Part shown: one piece after another, positions 62,783 through 64,000 of the stretch
Position numbering within the stretch: the stretch's first letter is position 1
Layout: each line of letters opens with the position of its first letter
Source of the DNA: Petrosia ficiformis
Taxonomy: Eukaryota > Porifera > Demospongiae > Haplosclerida > Petrosiidae
DNA: 64,000 nucleotides
Direction of reading: 5' to 3'
Assembly: GCA_947044365.1 (NCBI GenBank)
Contig: OX345642.1
Location: 4,091,598 to 4,155,597, forward strand
Notes under the pieces: model-generated
What the model was told of the DNA's origin: nothing
Database searches by the model: none
The model's input: the letters and a program-made list of their open reading frames with translations, nothing else
Program-made: the position numbers and the translations under genes

Positions 62783-64000
62783 CTATAGAAAATAGATAAA
62801 TAAATATACATGTACCACCTACATGTATTATACATGCATTATACCATGTATAATACATGTGTTTAGGTCCAGACATGGTATTTATTCTACCATGGCTATA
62901 GTAAACTGACCAATCAGATTGCTTAAAATGAGGTTGATAAATATGTTATCAACCTCTTCAGGAGGTTGATAACTAGTTATCAACCTCTTATTTTAATCAA
63001 TTTGATTAGTCACTTTTACTGAATTTCCCGCTCATTGCTAGAAGATAGGAAATAATTATTGTTTTCTGTTATTTCTTATTATTATTTTCCATGATATTTT
63101 ATTATCCAACAATTATTATAAATTATGTTATTATAGTATTAGTTGTGTTAATGCTCTAAGTAGTTGTACTGTTCAGTAATTGTTGTTACAACTGACAGTA
63201 ATATTGCTACTGGTGGATAGACAGGTAATGGGTGGGGCACCAGAGCGAGTAGCCTCAGATAGCTTAATTAAGTTTTTTTCCTGCCATTTGTGGAACTGTT
63301 GACACTTGTTCTTTTTGATCATCTGACACCTGTTTGTATGCTTGTGATCGAGGCCTTAGCATTCACATTCCTCGACGGTCTCTCGTATGAGAGTTGGGTG
63401 GGGCTGGTCTTGACTGCGCGTGCTGGTAGCGCGAGCGCTTCCAGAAGAGCCACACCTTATACTGGAATGGAGGAGGAGGAGCCAGAAGTCTGCCACATAC
63501 ATGTACTAGCTAGCTAGTGAGAGCTCTTTCTGTTATTTGCATTGAAAGTGTTGATCAGTTACTTGTCTAAGGAGTCACAGAAATCCATATTAGGTTAGTG
63601 AAATTATGTATATATACTGTTGCCACGCGCAAAGATTTGCATAGTTACTATATTTCGCGTGCGTTTCATGGTAGAAGATGGTTATACACCTCGGTACGGT
63701 TTCTACTGATTTATCAAACCTCGTGCCTTTGGCCCTCGGTTTGATAAATCCAGTAGAAACCTTGACCTCAGTGTATAACCTATACTTAGATAATGTTTGT
63801 TTGTGTTTTGTATCTCATTTAGTATTTAATAAAACATGGTTAAAAAACCTCCAGTACATTTGCTCTGGATGAATGCTGTAACAGTGATGACTAGAGTAAA
63901 GATGTACATGTAAATGTACACTCCATGGTGGATGTGCTATTCTTGTAACAATCTGGTTTGACAGGAAGGAGTAGTACAGTGGCGCTCAGCCACAAGTTAA
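62783..64000. other. Right-edge region, hairpins only
   Basis: No further DNMT1 exon could be recognised, though the exon at 62782 begins with the last base of a split codon and so needs an upstream partner. Palindromes lie at 62930-62987 (two adjacent gaggttgat...atcaacctc hairpins) and 63678-63780 (ggttatacac...gtgtataacc). The latter is a long hairpin typical of a foldback MITE. Confidence 0.5.
63678..63780. repeat. Foldback hairpin (ggttatacac arms)
   Basis: The left arm (ggttatacacctcggtacgg, then tttctactg and tttatcaaacc) pairs with the right arm (ggtttgataaa, cagtagaaacc, tgacctcagtgtataacc), with a short loop near 63725. Confidence 0.9.

Overview
The window looks like nuclear DNA of an early-branching metazoan, most likely a demosponge of the Amphimedon type. 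This is inferred from intron-rich genes with short GT-AG introns, AT-rich DNA packed with small inverted-repeat transposons, a DNMT1 maintenance methyltransferase, and a P-loop/COR-like/death-domain protein of a kind I associate with sponges. No species-specific marker was checked.

Layout. 1-720: a foldback element. 2776-12758 (+): a multi-exon P-loop NTPase/COR-like/death-domain gene with a tandemly amplified 18-codon exon and an in-frame TAA near the end of its main exon. 14503-19740 (-): a partial duplicate of the DNMT1 catalytic region (five exons) carrying two transposon insertions of its own. 20891-21553: a TTAA-flanked MITE. 22460-24190 (+): a decayed Gypsy-type retrotransposon. 25850-28930: AT-rich DNA with hairpins and a MITE. 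28943-31171 (+): a four-exon, roughly 8-TM membrane protein of unknown function (472 aa). 31172-38120: repeat-rich intergenic DNA. 38124-62782 (-): the main DNMT1 locus, from the second BAH domain to motif X, whose 5' part lies beyond the right edge. 62783-64000: hairpin-rich DNA with no recognised exon.

The most striking object is in a DNMT1 intron of about 8 kb (48849-56802). A 6.3-kb TTAA-flanked transposon (49329-55660) with perfect 29-bp terminal inverted repeats carries a pogo/jerky-type DDE transposase with a C-terminal PHD finger. It also carries a second gene that joins a Mutator/Kolobok-like C(2)H transposase domain to a YqaJ-type exonuclease. It sits inside a hAT element with a perfect 8-bp target duplication, which sits inside an older GTAATT-rich element. 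The paralogous intron in the duplicate (17952-18412) is only 461 bp and lacks all three.

Neither DNMT1 copy looks intact as given. The duplicate is a fragment. The main copy has a 1-nt deletion in one catalytic exon, no detectable exon for the segment between 'CLPHTG' and 'GRVLHPEQ', and a phase clash at the last intron. These could be real decay or assembly errors. All exon calls rest on GT/AG sites, phase bookkeeping and remembered family motifs; no alignment was run.
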